From Tardiphaga robiniae (lineage in GTDB: Bacteria; Pseudomonadota; Alphaproteobacteria; Rhizobiales; Xanthobacteraceae): DNA of 64,000 nt. The stretch lies in the NCBI RefSeq assembly GCF_001618955.1, contig NZ_LVYV01000034.1:248001-312000 (forward strand). The letters run 5' to 3'. Below are positions 30,188 to 40,392 of the stretch, piece after piece (position 1 is the stretch's first letter; every line of letters begins with the position of its first letter). The notes beneath the pieces were generated by a model. That model had not been told where the DNA came from. It saw only the letters and a list, made by a program, of their open reading frames with translations, and did not search any database. The position numbers and the translations under genes are program-made.

Positions 30188-30212
30188 GGAACAAGACACA
30201 TCAGGTGACGTT
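30188..30212 (+). promoter_or_regulatory. EcfG promoter of the YciE-like gene
   Basis: GGAAC (30188-30192) and CGTT (30209-30212) separated by exactly 16 bases, 44 bases before the ATG at 30256. The same spacing is seen ahead of hpnP. YciE-like proteins are common general-stress targets, which agrees with the assignment. Confidence 0.82.
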
Positions 30213-30255
30213 GAGCCGCGGGAAACGATCCCTGGCTCAACGGAGTGCATGCGTC

Positions 30256-30753
30256 ATGGCGACCAAAGACAAAGACCTCAACGACCTCTTTCTCGATACG
30301 CTCAAGGATATCTACTTCGCCGAGAAGCAGATCCTGAAAGCCCTGCCGAAGATGGCCAAGGCCGCAACCTCAGACAAACTGCGCGCCGCTTTCGAAAAGC
30401 ACCACGACGAAACCGAAGGTCAGGTCGAGCGGCTGGAACAGATCTTCGAACTGCTCGACAAGCCCGCCCGTGGCAAGACCTGCGATGCCATCATGGGCAT
30501 CCTCGACGAAGGCAAGGAGATCATGGACGAGTACAAGGGCACGAGTTCGCTCGATGCTGGCCTGCTTGCTGCGGCGCAGGCTGTCGAACACTATGAGATC
30601 TCGCGCTATGGCACCTTGAAGGCCTGGGCCACGGAACTCGGCATGAAGGACGCGGTGCGGCTGCTCGACGAGACGCTCAATCAGGAAAAGAAGACCGACG
30701 AGTCATTGTCGGTGCTGGCGAAATCGGCGGTCAACCTGGCTGCGGCGGCTTAG
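30256..30753 (+). CDS. YciE/YciF-family ferritin-like stress protein (DUF892)
   Basis: A 165-residue DUF892 protein with a four-helix ferritin-like fold. Conserved features are LFLDTLKDIYFAEKQILKALPKMAKAA, HHDETEGQVERLEQIFELL, EHYEISRYGTLKAWA and LNQEKKTDESLSVLA; the Glu and His residues are those expected for a diiron site. It is linked to osmotic, oxidative and stationary-phase stress in other bacteria, with no agreed reaction. The ATG at 30256 is chosen because the EcfG promoter would lie inside the longer frame that begins at 30172. CGGAG lies ten bases upstream. Confidence 0.9.
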   Translation: MATKDKDLNDLFLDTLKDIYFAEKQILKALPKMAKAATSDKLRAAFEKHHDETEGQVERLEQIFELLDKPARGKTCDAIMGILDEGKEIMDEYKGTSSLDAGLLAAAQAVEHYEISRYGTLKAWATELGMKDAVRLLDETLNQEKKTDESLSVLAKSAVNLAAAA

Positions 30754-30793
30754 TGCAGGCCTGCTTCCAGAGCTTCACATGACACCTGCTGCT

Positions 30794-30887
30794 GCCACCC
30801 GCGTAAGCGGGTGGCTCGGTAAACGGAGTCTTTTGTGATGACCCGCTGGCGACACCGTCTACTGGGTCGCCCGGTCAAGCCGGGCGA
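30794..30887. repeat. Paired REP-like hairpins
   Basis: Two perfect hairpins stand between the stress gene and gcvP: GCCACCCGC-GTAA-GCGGGTGGC (30794-30815) and TCGCCCGG-TCAAG-CCGGGCGA (30867-30887). The second has the form of the common Bradyrhizobium intergenic palindrome. Neither is followed by a T run, so a terminator role is less likely. Confidence 0.7.
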
Positions 30888-30912
30888 TGACAGCGTGGGT
30901 GGAGGTGTTCGT

Positions 30913-33777
30913 TTACTCTGCGGCCTGTGCGTAGTCTTCCATCGGAGGACACGAGCACACCAGATTGCGGTCGCCATAGACGTTGTCGACGCGGCCGACC
31001 GGGCACCAGTATTTGTCGGTGCGTGAGGTGCCGGCCGGGAAACAGCCTTCCGCGCGGGTATAAGCGCGCTTCCAGTCGTCTTCGGCGATGTCATGCACCG
31101 TATGCGGTGCGTGGCGCAGCGGCGACGCCTCGACGTTCCAGCGACCGCTCTCGATATCCGTGATCTCCTTGCGGATCGCGATCATCGCCTCACAGAACCG
31201 ATCGAGTTCGAGTTTCGATTCCGATTCCGTCGGCTCGATCATCAGCGTCCCCACGACAGGAAAGCTCATGGTCGGTGCGTGGAAACCGTAGTCGATCAGG
31301 CGCTTGGCGATATCGTCGACGGTGACGCCGGCAGACGTCTTGAATGCGCGTGGATCGATGATGCATTCATGCGCTACGCGACCCTTTTCGTTGCGATACA
31401 GTACCGGGAAGTGTGGATGCAGCCGTGTGGCAATGTAGTTCGCATTGAGGATCGCAAGCTCGGTGGCCGAGGTGAGACCCGCGCCGCCCATCATCAGGAT
31501 GTAGATGTAGGAGATGGTCAGGATCGACGCCGAACCGTAGGGCGCGGCCGACACCGGACCCACCGGCACATCGCCGTTGGCCGAGGGATGACCGGGCAAA
31601 TAGGGCGCCAGATGCGCCTTGACGCCGATCGGGCCCATGCCGGGGCCGCCGCCGCCGTGCGGAATGCAGAACGTCTTGTGCAGGTTGAGATGACTGACGT
31701 CCGCGCCGTAATCACCCGGACGCGACAGGCCGACCTGCGCATTCATGTTGGCGCCGTCGAGATAGACTTGACCGCCATTGGCGTGGACGATCTCGCAGAT
31801 CTCGCGGATATGCTCCTCGAACACGCCGTGGGTCGACGGATAGGTGATCATGATTGCCGCGAGATTGGCAGCGTGTTTCTCGGCCTTGATGCGCAGGTCG
31901 TTGACGTCCACGTCACCGCGCTTGTCGCAGGCGACGACAACCACATCCATATTGACCATGCTGGCCGAGGCAGGATTGGTGCCGTGCGCCGATGACGGGA
32001 TCAGGCAGATATTGCGATGGCTGTCGCCGCGCGCCGCGTGATAGGCGCGGATCGCGAGCAGGCCGGCATATTCGCCCTGCGCGCCGGAATTCGGCTGCAG
32101 CGACACGGCGTCATAGCCGGTGATGTCGCACAGCCACTTTTCCAGTGTCGCGAAAAGCTGGTGATAGCCGGCGGCCTGTTCGCGGGGCACGAATGGATGC
32201 AGCGATCCCCAGGCGGGCCAGGTCAACGGCATCATCTCGGTGGTGGCGTTCAGCTTCATGGTGCAGGAGCCAAGCGGGATCATCGCGCGGTCGAGCGCGA
32301 GGTCGCGGTCCGAAAGCTTCCGCATGTAACGGAGGAGTTCGGTCTCGGAGCGATGGCTGTGGAAGACGGGATGGGTGAGGAAGGCCGAGCTGCGCTTCAG
32401 CGACGCGGGCAGGGCGTCGCTGACGCCATGCTCGACGTCTGAATAGCCAAGTTTGCCACCGAAGGCGCGCCAGATGGCTTCAACGGTTTCCGGCGTCGTG
32501 GTCTCGTCGAGCGCGATGCCGATTGTGCCGTCACCGATGCGCAGGTTGATCTTTTCGGCCTGAGCTGCAGCGACTATGCCGTCGCGCTTGTCACCGACGG
32601 TCATGGTCAGAGTATCGAAGAACGCCTCGCTCTCCGGCGCGAAGCCGAGCTTCTTGAGGCCTGTGGCCAGCACCAGCGTGCGGCGATGGACCATGCGCGC
32701 GATGTGCTTGAGACCCTCCGGGCCGTGATAGACCGCATACATCGACGCGATCACGGCGAGCAGCACCTGCGCGGTGCAGATATTCGATGTCGCCTTTTCG
32801 CGGCGGATGTGTTGCTCGCGGGTCTGAAGCGCGAGGCGATAGGCGGGCTCGCCGCGGGAATCGATGGAGAGGCCGACGAGGCGGCCCGGGATCGAGCGCT
32901 TGATCGCGTCGCGCACCGACATGTAGCCGGCATGTGGACCGCCGTATCCCATCGGCACGCCGAAGCGCTGTGCCGAGCCGATCGCGATGTCTGCGCCGAG
33001 TTCGCCCGGCGAGGCCAAAAGCGTCAGCGCCAGCAGATCGGCGGCGACGACCGCGAGCGCGCCCTTCGCTTTGAGCGCGGCGATGGTCGGCTTGAAATCG
33101 CGCACGATGCCCGTCGTGCCGGGATATTGCAGGATCGCGCCGACCACATCGGCTTTGTCGAGGTCAGTGAGCGGATTGCCGATCTGAAGCTTCCAGCCGA
33201 GCGGCTCGGCGCGGGTGCGCAGCACCGCGAGGGTCTGCGGATGAACTTCATGATCGACGAAGAAGGTTTTGGTCTGAACGTTTGAGGCGCGCTCGGCTAG
33301 TGCCATGGCTTCCGCAGCGGCGGTCGCTTCATCGAGCAGCGATGCATTGGCGACGTCGAGACCGGTGAGGTCACAGATCATGGTCTGGAAATTGAACAGC
33401 GCTTCGAGTCGGCCCTGACTGATCTCCGGCTGATACGGCGTATAGGCCGTGTACCAGGCCGGGTTCTCCAGGATGTTGCGCTGGATCACCGTCGGCAGAA
33501 CCGTGCCGGAATAGCCCTGGCCGATCAGTGACGTGAACACCGCGTTCTTGGCCGCCATCTCGGTCATATGCGCCAGAGCCTCGGTTTCGCTGAGCGCGCG
33601 GCCGAGATCGAGCGGCGTCTTCTGGCGAATTGAGGCAGGGAGCGTCTCGCCCATCAGTGCGGACAGGCTTTTCGCGCCGACCGTTTCAAGCATCACACGA
33701 ATATCGGCTTGCGAAGGGCCGATATGGCGGCGGACGAAATCGGTGGCGACGTCGCCGGAAGATTTGTTCAGGGTCAT
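30913..33777 (-). CDS. gcvP: Glycine dehydrogenase (decarboxylating), P-protein
   Basis: A 954-residue P-protein of the glycine cleavage system, which decarboxylates glycine and passes the aminomethyl group to the lipoyl arm of GcvH. It has the single-chain (alpha2) length. The PLP lysine is in [22 protein letters not shown]; the N-terminal [20 protein letters not shown] and the central [14 protein letters not shown] segments are conserved. It is the last gene of gcvT-gcvH-gcvP, all under the tandem glycine riboswitch. A 62-base gap with a palindromic repeat separates it from gcvH. Confidence 0.97.
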   Translation of the reverse strand: MTLNKSSGDVATDFVRRHIGPSQADIRVMLETVGAKSLSALMGETLPASIRQKTPLDLGRALSETEALAHMTEMAAKNAVFTSLIGQGYSGTVLPTVIQRNILENPAWYTAYTPYQPEISQGRLEALFNFQTMICDLTGLDVANASLLDEATAAAEAMALAERASNVQTKTFFVDHEVHPQTLAVLRTRAEPLGWKLQIGNPLTDLDKADVVGAILQYPGTTGIVRDFKPTIAALKAKGALAVVAADLLALTLLASPGELGADIAIGSAQRFGVPMGYGGPHAGYMSVRDAIKRSIPGRLVGLSIDSRGEPAYRLALQTREQHIRREKATSNICTAQVLLAVIASMYAVYHGPEGLKHIARMVHRRTLVLATGLKKLGFAPESEAFFDTLTMTVGDKRDGIVAAAQAEKINLRIGDGTIGIALDETTTPETVEAIWRAFGGKLGYSDVEHGVSDALPASLKRSSAFLTHPVFHSHRSETELLRYMRKLSDRDLALDRAMIPLGSCTMKLNATTEMMPLTWPAWGSLHPFVPREQAAGYHQLFATLEKWLCDITGYDAVSLQPNSGAQGEYAGLLAIRAYHAARGDSHRNICLIPSSAHGTNPASASMVNMDVVVVACDKRGDVDVNDLRIKAEKHAANLAAIMITYPSTHGVFEEHIREICEIVHANGGQVYLDGANMNAQVGLSRPGDYGADVSHLNLHKTFCIPHGGGGPGMGPIGVKAHLAPYLPGHPSANGDVPVGPVSAAPYGSASILTISYIYILMMGGAGLTSATELAILNANYIATRLHPHFPVLYRNEKGRVAHECIIDPRAFKTSAGVTVDDIAKRLIDYGFHAPTMSFPVVGTLMIEPTESESKLELDRFCEAMIAIRKEITDIESGRWNVEASPLRHAPHTVHDIAEDDWKRAYTRAEGCFPAGTSRTDKYWCPVGRVDNVYGDRNLVCSCPPMEDYAQAAE

Positions 33778-33808
33778 CTGTTGTTCCTCGAACGAATTTC
33801 AGAAGCTC

Positions 33809-33837
33809 GTCATGGCCAGGCTTGTCCCGGGCATGAC
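33809..33837. repeat. REP-like palindrome in the gcvH-gcvP gap
   Basis: GTCATG (33809-33814) and CATGAC (33832-33837) bracket a GC-rich centre (GGCTTGTCCCGGG). This is the form of the abundant Bradyrhizobium-type intergenic repeat. It may act as an intra-operon hairpin that tunes gcvP level. Confidence 0.6.
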
Positions 33838-33839
33838 GA

Positions 33840-34205
33840 CTAGGCGGTGTGGGCTTTGTAGGCGTCGGCATCCATCAGGCCTTCGAGCTCGCTCTTGTCA
33901 GCGATCTTGATCTTGAAGAACCATGCCTTGCTGTCGGCATCGGAATTCACTAGCGCCGGTTCGGCGGCGAGTGCGTCATTGACCGCGACGACCTCGCCGG
34001 TGATCGGCGCATAGACGTCGGAGGCGGCCTTGACCGATTCGACCACGGCGGCGGCTTCGGCCTTCTTCAGCGCACGGCCCACTTTGGGCAGTTCGACGAA
34101 CACGACGTCGCCGAGCTGTGACTGTGCGTAGTCCGTGATGCCGACGGTGACGACGTCGCCATCAATCAAGAGCCATTCGTGGTCTTCGGTGTACAGGGTG
34201 GTCAT
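33840..34205 (-). CDS. gcvH: Glycine cleavage system H protein
   Basis: A 121-residue lipoyl carrier protein that shuttles the aminomethyl group between GcvP, GcvT and lipoamide dehydrogenase. The lipoylation lysine is in [18 protein letters not shown] near residue 60, and the N-terminal [24 protein letters not shown] is typical. Length is normal. The gene lies 11 bases after gcvT and 62 bases before gcvP in the same operon. Confidence 0.97.
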   Translation of the reverse strand: MTTLYTEDHEWLLIDGDVVTVGITDYAQSQLGDVVFVELPKVGRALKKAEAAAVVESVKAASDVYAPITGEVVAVNDALAAEPALVNSDADSKAWFFKIKIADKSELEGLMDADAYKAHTA

Positions 34206-34216
34206 GGGTCAGTTCC

Positions 34217-35365
34217 TCAACGCTTGTAGCTGTGGGGGACGAAGGGCATGGGTGACACTTTCATCGGCATGCGCTGGCCGCGCAGTTCGGCGAAAACGGT
34301 GGTGCCGTCGGCTGCCTGCGCGTTGGGCAGATAGCCCATTGCAATTGGCGCGCCGAGACTGGGGCCGAAACCGCCCGAGGTGACGCTGCCGATCGATTCG
34401 GTGGAGTTCGCATCCGCGAACAGCAGGACACCTTCGCGCACTGGCGCGCGGCCTTCTGGCAGCAGACCGATGCGTTTGCGCGGTGCGCCGCCGTCGAGCT
34501 CCGCCAGTATCCTGTCGCTGCCGAGGAAGCCGCCGGCGCGGGCGCCACCAGTGCGGCGGCTCTTCTGGATCGACCAGTTCAACCCGCCTTCGATGGGCGT
34601 GGTCGTCGTGTCGATGTCATGGCCGTAGAGGCACAGCCCGGCCTCGAGACGCAGGCTGTCGCGGGCGCCGAGGCCGATCGGCAGGACGTCGGGATGATTG
34701 AGCAAGGCGGAGGTAAGAGCCTCGGCTTGATCGTTCGGGATCGAGATCTCGTAGCCGTCTTCGCCCGTATAGCCGGAGCGTGAAACGAAGCAGGCAATGC
34801 CGTTCATCTGATGCGGGCCGGCATCCATGAACTTCATCGCCGGTGCCTCAGGGCAGAACTTTGCCAGCACGTCCGCCGCCTTCGGACCCTGCAGCGCGAT
34901 CAGCGCACGGTCGGGCAGGGTCTCGATGATGCAGGTGTCGGAGAGATGCGCGCGCAGATGCGCCTCGTCTTCATCCTTGCAGGCAGCGTTCACCACCAGA
35001 AACAGGTGATCGCCGAAATTCGCCACCATCAGGTCGTCGAGAATGCCACCGGCCTTATTGGTGAACTGGGCATAACGCTGACGCCCCGGTGCCAGCGCCA
35101 GAATGTCCATCGGCACCAGCTTCTCGAGCGCCAAGGCCGCATCTTCGAGTTTGCCGGACTTCGCCCGCAACGTGAGCTGGCCCATATGGGAAACATCGAA
35201 CAGTCCCGCGGCCGCGCGGGTGTGGAGATGCTCCTTCAGCACGCCGGTGGCGTATTGCACCGGCATGTCATAACCGGCGAAGGGCACCATCTTGCCGCCA
35301 CGGGCGACGTGGAGGGCGTGCAGCGGCGTTTGTTTCAAAGTTGAGGGTTTGTCGGTCGCTAGCAT
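34217..35365 (-). CDS. gcvT: Glycine cleavage system T protein (aminomethyltransferase)
   Basis: A 382-residue T-protein that releases ammonia and transfers the one-carbon unit to tetrahydrofolate. Folate-binding and family segments are visible: MVPFAGYDMPVQY, LFDVSHMGQL, SRSGYTGEDGYEISIP and the C-terminal GYLPNAQAADGTTVFAELRG. It is the first coding gene of the gcv operon and follows a tandem glycine riboswitch, so glycine should activate expression of all three genes. Start at 35365 (ATG) begins MLATDKPSTLKQTPLHALH. Confidence 0.96.
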   Translation of the reverse strand: MLATDKPSTLKQTPLHALHVARGGKMVPFAGYDMPVQYATGVLKEHLHTRAAAGLFDVSHMGQLTLRAKSGKLEDAALALEKLVPMDILALAPGRQRYAQFTNKAGGILDDLMVANFGDHLFLVVNAACKDEDEAHLRAHLSDTCIIETLPDRALIALQGPKAADVLAKFCPEAPAMKFMDAGPHQMNGIACFVSRSGYTGEDGYEISIPNDQAEALTSALLNHPDVLPIGLGARDSLRLEAGLCLYGHDIDTTTTPIEGGLNWSIQKSRRTGGARAGGFLGSDRILAELDGGAPRKRIGLLPEGRAPVREGVLLFADANSTESIGSVTSGGFGPSLGAPIAMGYLPNAQAADGTTVFAELRGQRMPMKVSPMPFVPHSYKR

Positions 35366-35420
35366 GGTGACGGGTCCTCGCGGTTCCCCAGGACCATTCC
35401 CGGAGTGCCTGTACGAGCCC

Positions 35421-35597
35421 CATCTGTCGCTGTGCCTGAGAGTATTATCCCGTCGGCGGACGCCATCGGCCCATTCGGGCTCAAAGGCATCTCTTTCCAG
35501 ATGCTAACCTGTCACGCGGTCCTTTTGCCTGAGAGTTTCCGGGGCGGTTGCTCCTTCGGCGCCGGCCCAAACGGGGGCCGGTCTCTCCCGACGTGAC
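35421..35597 (-). promoter_or_regulatory. Tandem glycine riboswitch
   Basis: Read on the minus strand, two glycine aptamers follow each other. The first (about 35597-35508) has GGGAGAGACCGG, GCCGAAGGAGCAA and ACTCTCAGGCAAAAGGAC; the second (about 35500-35421) has TCTGGAAAGAGATGCC, GCCGATGG and ACTCTCAGGCACAGCGACAG. The CTCTCAGGCA core occurs in both (plus-strand TGCCTGAGAG at 35526-35535 and 35433-35442). The expression platform should lie in 35366-35420 directly before gcvT. The class activates glycine cleavage when glycine is high. Confidence 0.95.
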
Positions 35598-35604
35598 GTC
35601 TTTC

Positions 35605-35630
35605 AACGCTGGCACAAGAGCATGTGTTCC
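35605..35630 (-). promoter_or_regulatory. EcfG-like promoter ahead of the glycine riboswitch
   Basis: On the minus strand GGAAC (35630-35626) and CGTT (35608-35605) are separated by 17 bases, an accepted EcfG spacing. Transcription from it would start at about 35598, right at the first base of the riboswitch. A TTGACA lies just upstream (35643-35638) without a good -10, so a housekeeping promoter may overlap. About 200 bases further to alaS hold nothing else recognised. Confidence 0.5.
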
Positions 35631-35830
35631 CTGAATCTGTCAACGCGGTTGCAGCACCGATCAACGGCCCTGTGCTGTTGCGGCAAGCCCCTGATCTACT
35701 TGAATGATCCCTTGCACAGTTTCTGGACAGGCCTAGTGCCGCCGGTCTAAAAGCAACCGTTGTGGCATCAGCCGACGGCAGGGCCGTGGGCGATTTTTAG
35801 GCGCCAGTTCTTGGGCGCAATGGGACTGAT

Positions 35831-38512
35831 ATGAGCGGCGTTAACGAGATCAGGTCGGCATTTCTGAATTATTTCGCGGCGAATGGCCACGACATCGTGT
35901 CGTCGTCGCCGCTGGTGCCCCGCAACGACCCGACGCTGATGTTCACCAATGCCGGCATGGTGCAGTTCAAGAACGTCTTTACCGGCGTCGAGAAGCGGCC
36001 CTATCAGCGCGCCACGACATCGCAGAAATGCGTCCGCGCCGGCGGCAAGCATAACGACCTCGACAACGTCGGCTACACCGCGCGCCATCACACCTTTTTC
36101 GAGATGCTCGGCAACTTCTCGTTCGGCGACTATTTCAAGGAACGCGCGATCGAACTCGCCTGGAACCTGATCACCAAGGAATACGGCCTTCCGAAAGATC
36201 GCCTGCTGGTCACCGTCTATTCCGAGGACGATGAAGCCTTCGCGCTCTGGAAGAAGATCGGCCTGCCGGATTCCAGGATCATCCGCATCCCGACCTCCGA
36301 CAATTTCTGGCAGATGGGTGATACCGGCCCGTGTGGCCCGTGTTCGGAAATCTTCTTCGACCATGGCGACAAGATTCCCGGCGGCCCTCCCGGCTCGCCT
36401 GATGAAGACGGCGACCGCTTCATCGAGATCTGGAATCTGGTGTTCATGCAGTTCGACCAGCTCGCGCCGGGCAACCGCATCTCGCTGCCAAAACCGTCGA
36501 TCGACACCGGCATGGGCCTTGAGCGCATCGCAGCGGTGCTGCAGGGCAAGCACGACAATTACGATATCGACCTGTTCGTCGCGCTGATCCGCGCCATCGC
36601 CGATCTCACCGGTGCCGATCCGCAGGGTCCGATGAAAGCCTCGCTGCGCGTCATAGCTGACCATCTGCGCGCATCGTCGTTCCTGATCGCCGACGGCGTG
36701 CTGCCGTCGAACGAGGGTCGTGGCTATGTGCTCCGCCGCATCATGCGCCGCGCCATGCGTCACGGCCAATTGCTTGGCGCCAAGGAGCCATTGATGTGGC
36801 GCCTGGTGTGGGCGCTGGTGCGCGAGATGGGCCAGGCCTATCCCGAGCTGGTGCGCGCCGAGAGCCTGATCGAAGAAACGCTGCGCCTCGAAGAGACGCG
36901 CTTCCGCAAGACGCTGGATCGTGGTCTCGGCATTCTCGACGACAAGAGCGCGTCCCTGAAGAAGGGCGACATGTTCGACGGCGAGACCGCCTTCACGCTG
37001 TACGACACCTACGGCTTCCCGCTCGACCTCACACAGGACGCACTGCGCAACCGTGGCATCTCCGTCGATATCGCGTCGTTCACCGATGCGATGGAAAAGC
37101 AAAAGGCCAAGGCGCGCGCGTCGTGGTCGGGCTCGGGCGACACCGCGACCGAGACCGTGTGGTTCGGCCTACGTGAAAAACTCGGCGCGACGGAATTTCT
37201 CGGCTACGAGACCGAGTCTGCGGAAGGTGCGGTTACGGCACTGGTGAAGGATGGCAAGGAAGTCGACAGCCTCAAGGCCGGCGACACCGGCGCGATTGTT
37301 CTCAACCAGACGCCGTTTTATGCGGAGTCCGGCGGTCAGGTCGGCGATCTCGGCGTCATGACAGGCGAAGGCGTAACCTTCCGCGTCACCGAAACCCAGA
37401 AGCGTGCCGGCGATCTGTTCGTGCATATCGGCACGCTCGAGCAGGGCACGCTGAAAATTGGCGCGGCGCTCGCGCTGGAAGTTGACCACGCCCGTCGCTC
37501 ATCGATCCGCGCCAATCACTCTGCGACGCATCTGCTGCATGAAGCGCTCCGTCAGGTGCTCGGCGACCACATCGCGCAGCGCGGTTCGCTGGTAGCGCCG
37601 GATCGTCTGCGTTTCGACTTCGTCCATCAGAAACCGATCACGGCCGAGGAACTGCGCTGCGTCGAGGACATCGCCAATAATGTCGTGCTGGAAAACGACG
37701 CCGTCACCACGCGCCTGATGGCGGTGGACGATGCGCGCGAGGCCGGCGCCCGCGCGCTGTTCGGCGAGAAATACGGCGACGAAGTCCGCGTCGTCTCGAT
37801 GGGCAAGACGCCGCGCGAGAGCGGCAGCAATGCGCTCGGCTGGTCGGTCGAACTCTGCGGCGGCACCCATGTGAAGCGCACCGGCGATATCGGCATGATC
37901 TCGGTCACCGCCGAAAGCGCGGTGTCGTCCGGCGTACGCCGTATCGAGGCGCTGACAGGCAATCATGCGCGTCATCACGCCAATGAGACGATCCTTCTCG
38001 CCAAGACCGCGGCGAACGAACTCCGCACCACCCTCGACGACATGCCGGCGCGCATTGCCGCGCTGATGGATGAGCGCAAGAAGCTGGAGCGTGAACTGTC
38101 CGAAGCGAAAAAGACCATCGCCATGGGCGGCGGTGCTGCGGCCGGTGCATCGGCCGCTGGTGGCGCATCCGCAGACGTCAAGACTGTCGGCGATGTCAAG
38201 CTAATGGCCAAGAGTGTCTCGGGCATCGAGATGAAGGATCTCAAGAGCCTCGCCGATGCCGGCAAGAAGCAGCTTGGCTCCGGCGTGGTCGCGATCATCA
38301 ATGTCGGTGAAGACGGCAAGGCCGGCGTCGTGGTCGGTGTGACCGAGGATCTGACCAAGCGCTTCAGCGCCGTCGATCTGGTGAAGCTCGCCTCTGAAGC
38401 CCTCGGCGGCAAAGGCGGCGGCGGACGGCCCGACATGGCGCAGGCCGGCGGTCCGGACGGCGCTAAGGCCGACGTGGCGCTGAAGGCGATCGAAGCGGCG
38501 ATCGGCAACTAA
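35831..38512 (+). CDS. alaS: Alanyl-tRNA synthetase
   Basis: An 893-residue class II synthetase that charges tRNA-Ala and edits mischarged Ser/Gly. N-terminal catalytic motifs are visible ([51 protein letters not shown]). The editing-domain zinc residues are in [13 protein letters not shown] and [13 protein letters not shown]. The C-terminal DHHA1 domain follows a Gly/Ala-rich linker, with [22 protein letters not shown]. Length is normal. The ATG at 35831 begins [15 protein letters not shown]. Confidence 0.97.
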   Translation: MSGVNEIRSAFLNYFAANGHDIVSSSPLVPRNDPTLMFTNAGMVQFKNVFTGVEKRPYQRATTSQKCVRAGGKHNDLDNVGYTARHHTFFEMLGNFSFGDYFKERAIELAWNLITKEYGLPKDRLLVTVYSEDDEAFALWKKIGLPDSRIIRIPTSDNFWQMGDTGPCGPCSEIFFDHGDKIPGGPPGSPDEDGDRFIEIWNLVFMQFDQLAPGNRISLPKPSIDTGMGLERIAAVLQGKHDNYDIDLFVALIRAIADLTGADPQGPMKASLRVIADHLRASSFLIADGVLPSNEGRGYVLRRIMRRAMRHGQLLGAKEPLMWRLVWALVREMGQAYPELVRAESLIEETLRLEETRFRKTLDRGLGILDDKSASLKKGDMFDGETAFTLYDTYGFPLDLTQDALRNRGISVDIASFTDAMEKQKAKARASWSGSGDTATETVWFGLREKLGATEFLGYETESAEGAVTALVKDGKEVDSLKAGDTGAIVLNQTPFYAESGGQVGDLGVMTGEGVTFRVTETQKRAGDLFVHIGTLEQGTLKIGAALALEVDHARRSSIRANHSATHLLHEALRQVLGDHIAQRGSLVAPDRLRFDFVHQKPITAEELRCVEDIANNVVLENDAVTTRLMAVDDAREAGARALFGEKYGDEVRVVSMGKTPRESGSNALGWSVELCGGTHVKRTGDIGMISVTAESAVSSGVRRIEALTGNHARHHANETILLAKTAANELRTTLDDMPARIAALMDERKKLERELSEAKKTIAMGGGAAAGASAAGGASADVKTVGDVKLMAKSVSGIEMKDLKSLADAGKKQLGSGVVAIINVGEDGKAGVVVGVTEDLTKRFSAVDLVKLASEALGGKGGGGRPDMAQAGGPDGAKADVALKAIEAAIGN

Positions 38513-38516
38513 TCTT

Positions 38517-38566
38517 GTCATTCCGGGCTAGCGCTCTCAGCTTCGCTGAGATCGCGCCCCGGAATG
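38517..38566. repeat. REP-like element downstream of alaS
   Basis: GTCATTCCGGG (from 38518) and the complementary CCCCGGAATGGC (to about 38566) enclose an inner hairpin CTCAGCTTCGCTGAG. This is the Bradyrhizobium-type intergenic palindrome and may serve as a 3' hairpin for alaS. Confidence 0.65.
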
Positions 38567-38678
38567 GCAGTGTGGGTCACACAACTCAATCTCGCGATGA
38601 CGTGACCGCTCGCGCCTGCGACCATGAGTAGCCCTCGTTAAGGGTGGCATCCCACGCGCCCATGCGGCAAAAAGCGGC

Positions 38679-40370
38679 ATGGAGCATAACACCCCGCTGA
38701 TTTCCACCGTCGTCGTCGGCCTCGTACTGGCATTTATCCTCGGCCTGATCGCACAGCGCATTCGCGTGTCGCCACTGGTCGGCTATCTGCTCGCCGGCGT
38801 CTTCATGGGCCCATTTACGCCCGGCTATGTGGCGGACCAGAATATCGCCAATGAACTCGCGGAAATCGGCATCATCCTGCTGATGTTTGGCGTAGGCCTG
38901 CATTTCTCGCTGAAGGATTTGCTGTCGGTCAAGAATATCGCGATCCCCGGGGCCATCGTGCAGATCGCCGTGGCGACACTGCTCGGCATCGGTCTCGGCG
39001 AGGCGCTCGGCTGGTCGTTCGGTGGCGGCCTTGTTTTCGGCCTCGCGCTGTCGGTGGCTTCGACGGTGGTGCTGCTTCGCGCGCTGCAAGAACGACGTCT
39101 GGTGGACAGCGAACGCGGCCGCATCGCCATCGGTTGGCTGATTGTCGAGGATCTCGCGATGGTGCTGACGCTGGTGCTGTTGCCGGCGATTGCGGGTCTT
39201 CTGAAAGGCGAGGGCAACGGTGCCAGCATGTCAGCACTTGCGATGCCGGTGCTGATCACGCTCGGCAAGGTCGCGGGATTCGTCATCTTCATGCTGGTGG
39301 TCGGCCGCCGCGTCATCCCGATGCTGCTGCACTATGTGGCGCATACCGGATCGCGCGAACTGTTTCGCCTTGCGGTGTTCGCGATCTCGCTCGGGGTCGC
39401 CTTCGGCGCAGCCCTCGTCTTCGACGTGTCGTTCGCGCTCGGTGCGTTCTTTGCGGGCATGATCCTCAGCGAGTCCGAACTCAGCCAGCGCGCTGCCAAT
39501 GAGACGCTGCCGCTGCGCGATGCGTTCGCGGTGCTGTTCTTCGTCTCGGTCGGCATGCTGGTCGATCCGGCGATCATCCTGCGCGAACCGCTGCCGCTGC
39601 TCGCCACCGTGTTCATCATCCTGTTTGGCAAATCGGTGGCCGCCTTCGGCATCGTCCGGCTGTTCGGCTATCCGACCTCGACGGCGCTGACGATCTCCGC
39701 CTCGCTGGCGCAGATCGGCGAATTCTCCTTCATTCTCGTCAGCCTCGGCGTGGGCCTCGGCCTGCTGCCCGATCGCGGTCGCGATCTCGTGCTCGCCGGC
39801 GCGATCATCTCGATCATGCTCAATCCGCTGTTCTTCGCATTGCTCGATCGCCTATTGGCCGACAGGGACGCGAAAGCGGCGGCAGCGAGTGAAGCGGCCG
39901 CTGCGGACAGCAAGGAGAAAGCGGTCACGCGCGTCCCGTTGCCGGAGACGCAACTCAAGGATCACGTCGTGCTGGTCGGCCATGGTCGTGTCGGCAGCGT
40001 GGTCAGCAGGGCGCTGCGCCTGAACAACACGCCGCTGCTGGTGATCGAGGACACGCCGGGCGTTGTCGAGCGTCTGCAGAAGGAAGGTGTTGAGGTCGTC
40101 ACCGGCAATGCCGCGGCGCCGGACATGTTGCAGGCTGCAAATGTGATGGGCGCCAGGGGACTGCTCGTCGCCATCCCCGACGCCTTCGAGGGCGGTCAGA
40201 TCGTCGCCAAGGCCCGTGCGCTCAACCCTACGCTTCCAATCATCGCCCGCGCCCATTCCGAAGAAGAGATCGCACATCTCAAGCATCACGGCGCCAATGT
40301 CGTGATCATGGGCGAGCAGGAAATCGCCAAGGCGATGCTGCTGCAGATCGGCGCAACGGCGGCCGTTTAG
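38679..40370 (+). CDS. ybaL: YbaL-type cation/proton antiporter (CPA2 with TrkA-N domain)
   Basis: A 563-residue inner-membrane protein with about 12 helices in residues 5-385, followed by a cytosolic TrkA-N (RCK) nucleotide-binding domain from about 425 with the dinucleotide motif VVLVGHGRVGSVVSRAL. The N-terminal IRVSPLVGYLLAGVFMGPFTPGYVADQN and ELAEIGIILLMFGVGLHFSLKDLL strongly resemble E. coli YbaL, a predicted K+/H+ antiporter of the KefB/KefC group. An Ala/Lys-rich linker joins the two parts. It stands alone, between alaS and a convergent SDR gene. Confidence 0.88.
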   Translation: MEHNTPLISTVVVGLVLAFILGLIAQRIRVSPLVGYLLAGVFMGPFTPGYVADQNIANELAEIGIILLMFGVGLHFSLKDLLSVKNIAIPGAIVQIAVATLLGIGLGEALGWSFGGGLVFGLALSVASTVVLLRALQERRLVDSERGRIAIGWLIVEDLAMVLTLVLLPAIAGLLKGEGNGASMSALAMPVLITLGKVAGFVIFMLVVGRRVIPMLLHYVAHTGSRELFRLAVFAISLGVAFGAALVFDVSFALGAFFAGMILSESELSQRAANETLPLRDAFAVLFFVSVGMLVDPAIILREPLPLLATVFIILFGKSVAAFGIVRLFGYPTSTALTISASLAQIGEFSFILVSLGVGLGLLPDRGRDLVLAGAIISIMLNPLFFALLDRLLADRDAKAAAASEAAAADSKEKAVTRVPLPETQLKDHVVLVGHGRVGSVVSRALRLNNTPLLVIEDTPGVVERLQKEGVEVVTGNAAAPDMLQAANVMGARGLLVAIPDAFEGGQIVAKARALNPTLPIIARAHSEEEIAHLKHHGANVVIMGEQEIAKAMLLQIGATAAV

Positions 40371-40392
40371 TCGCGCCGTTGCGATCAGGTCA

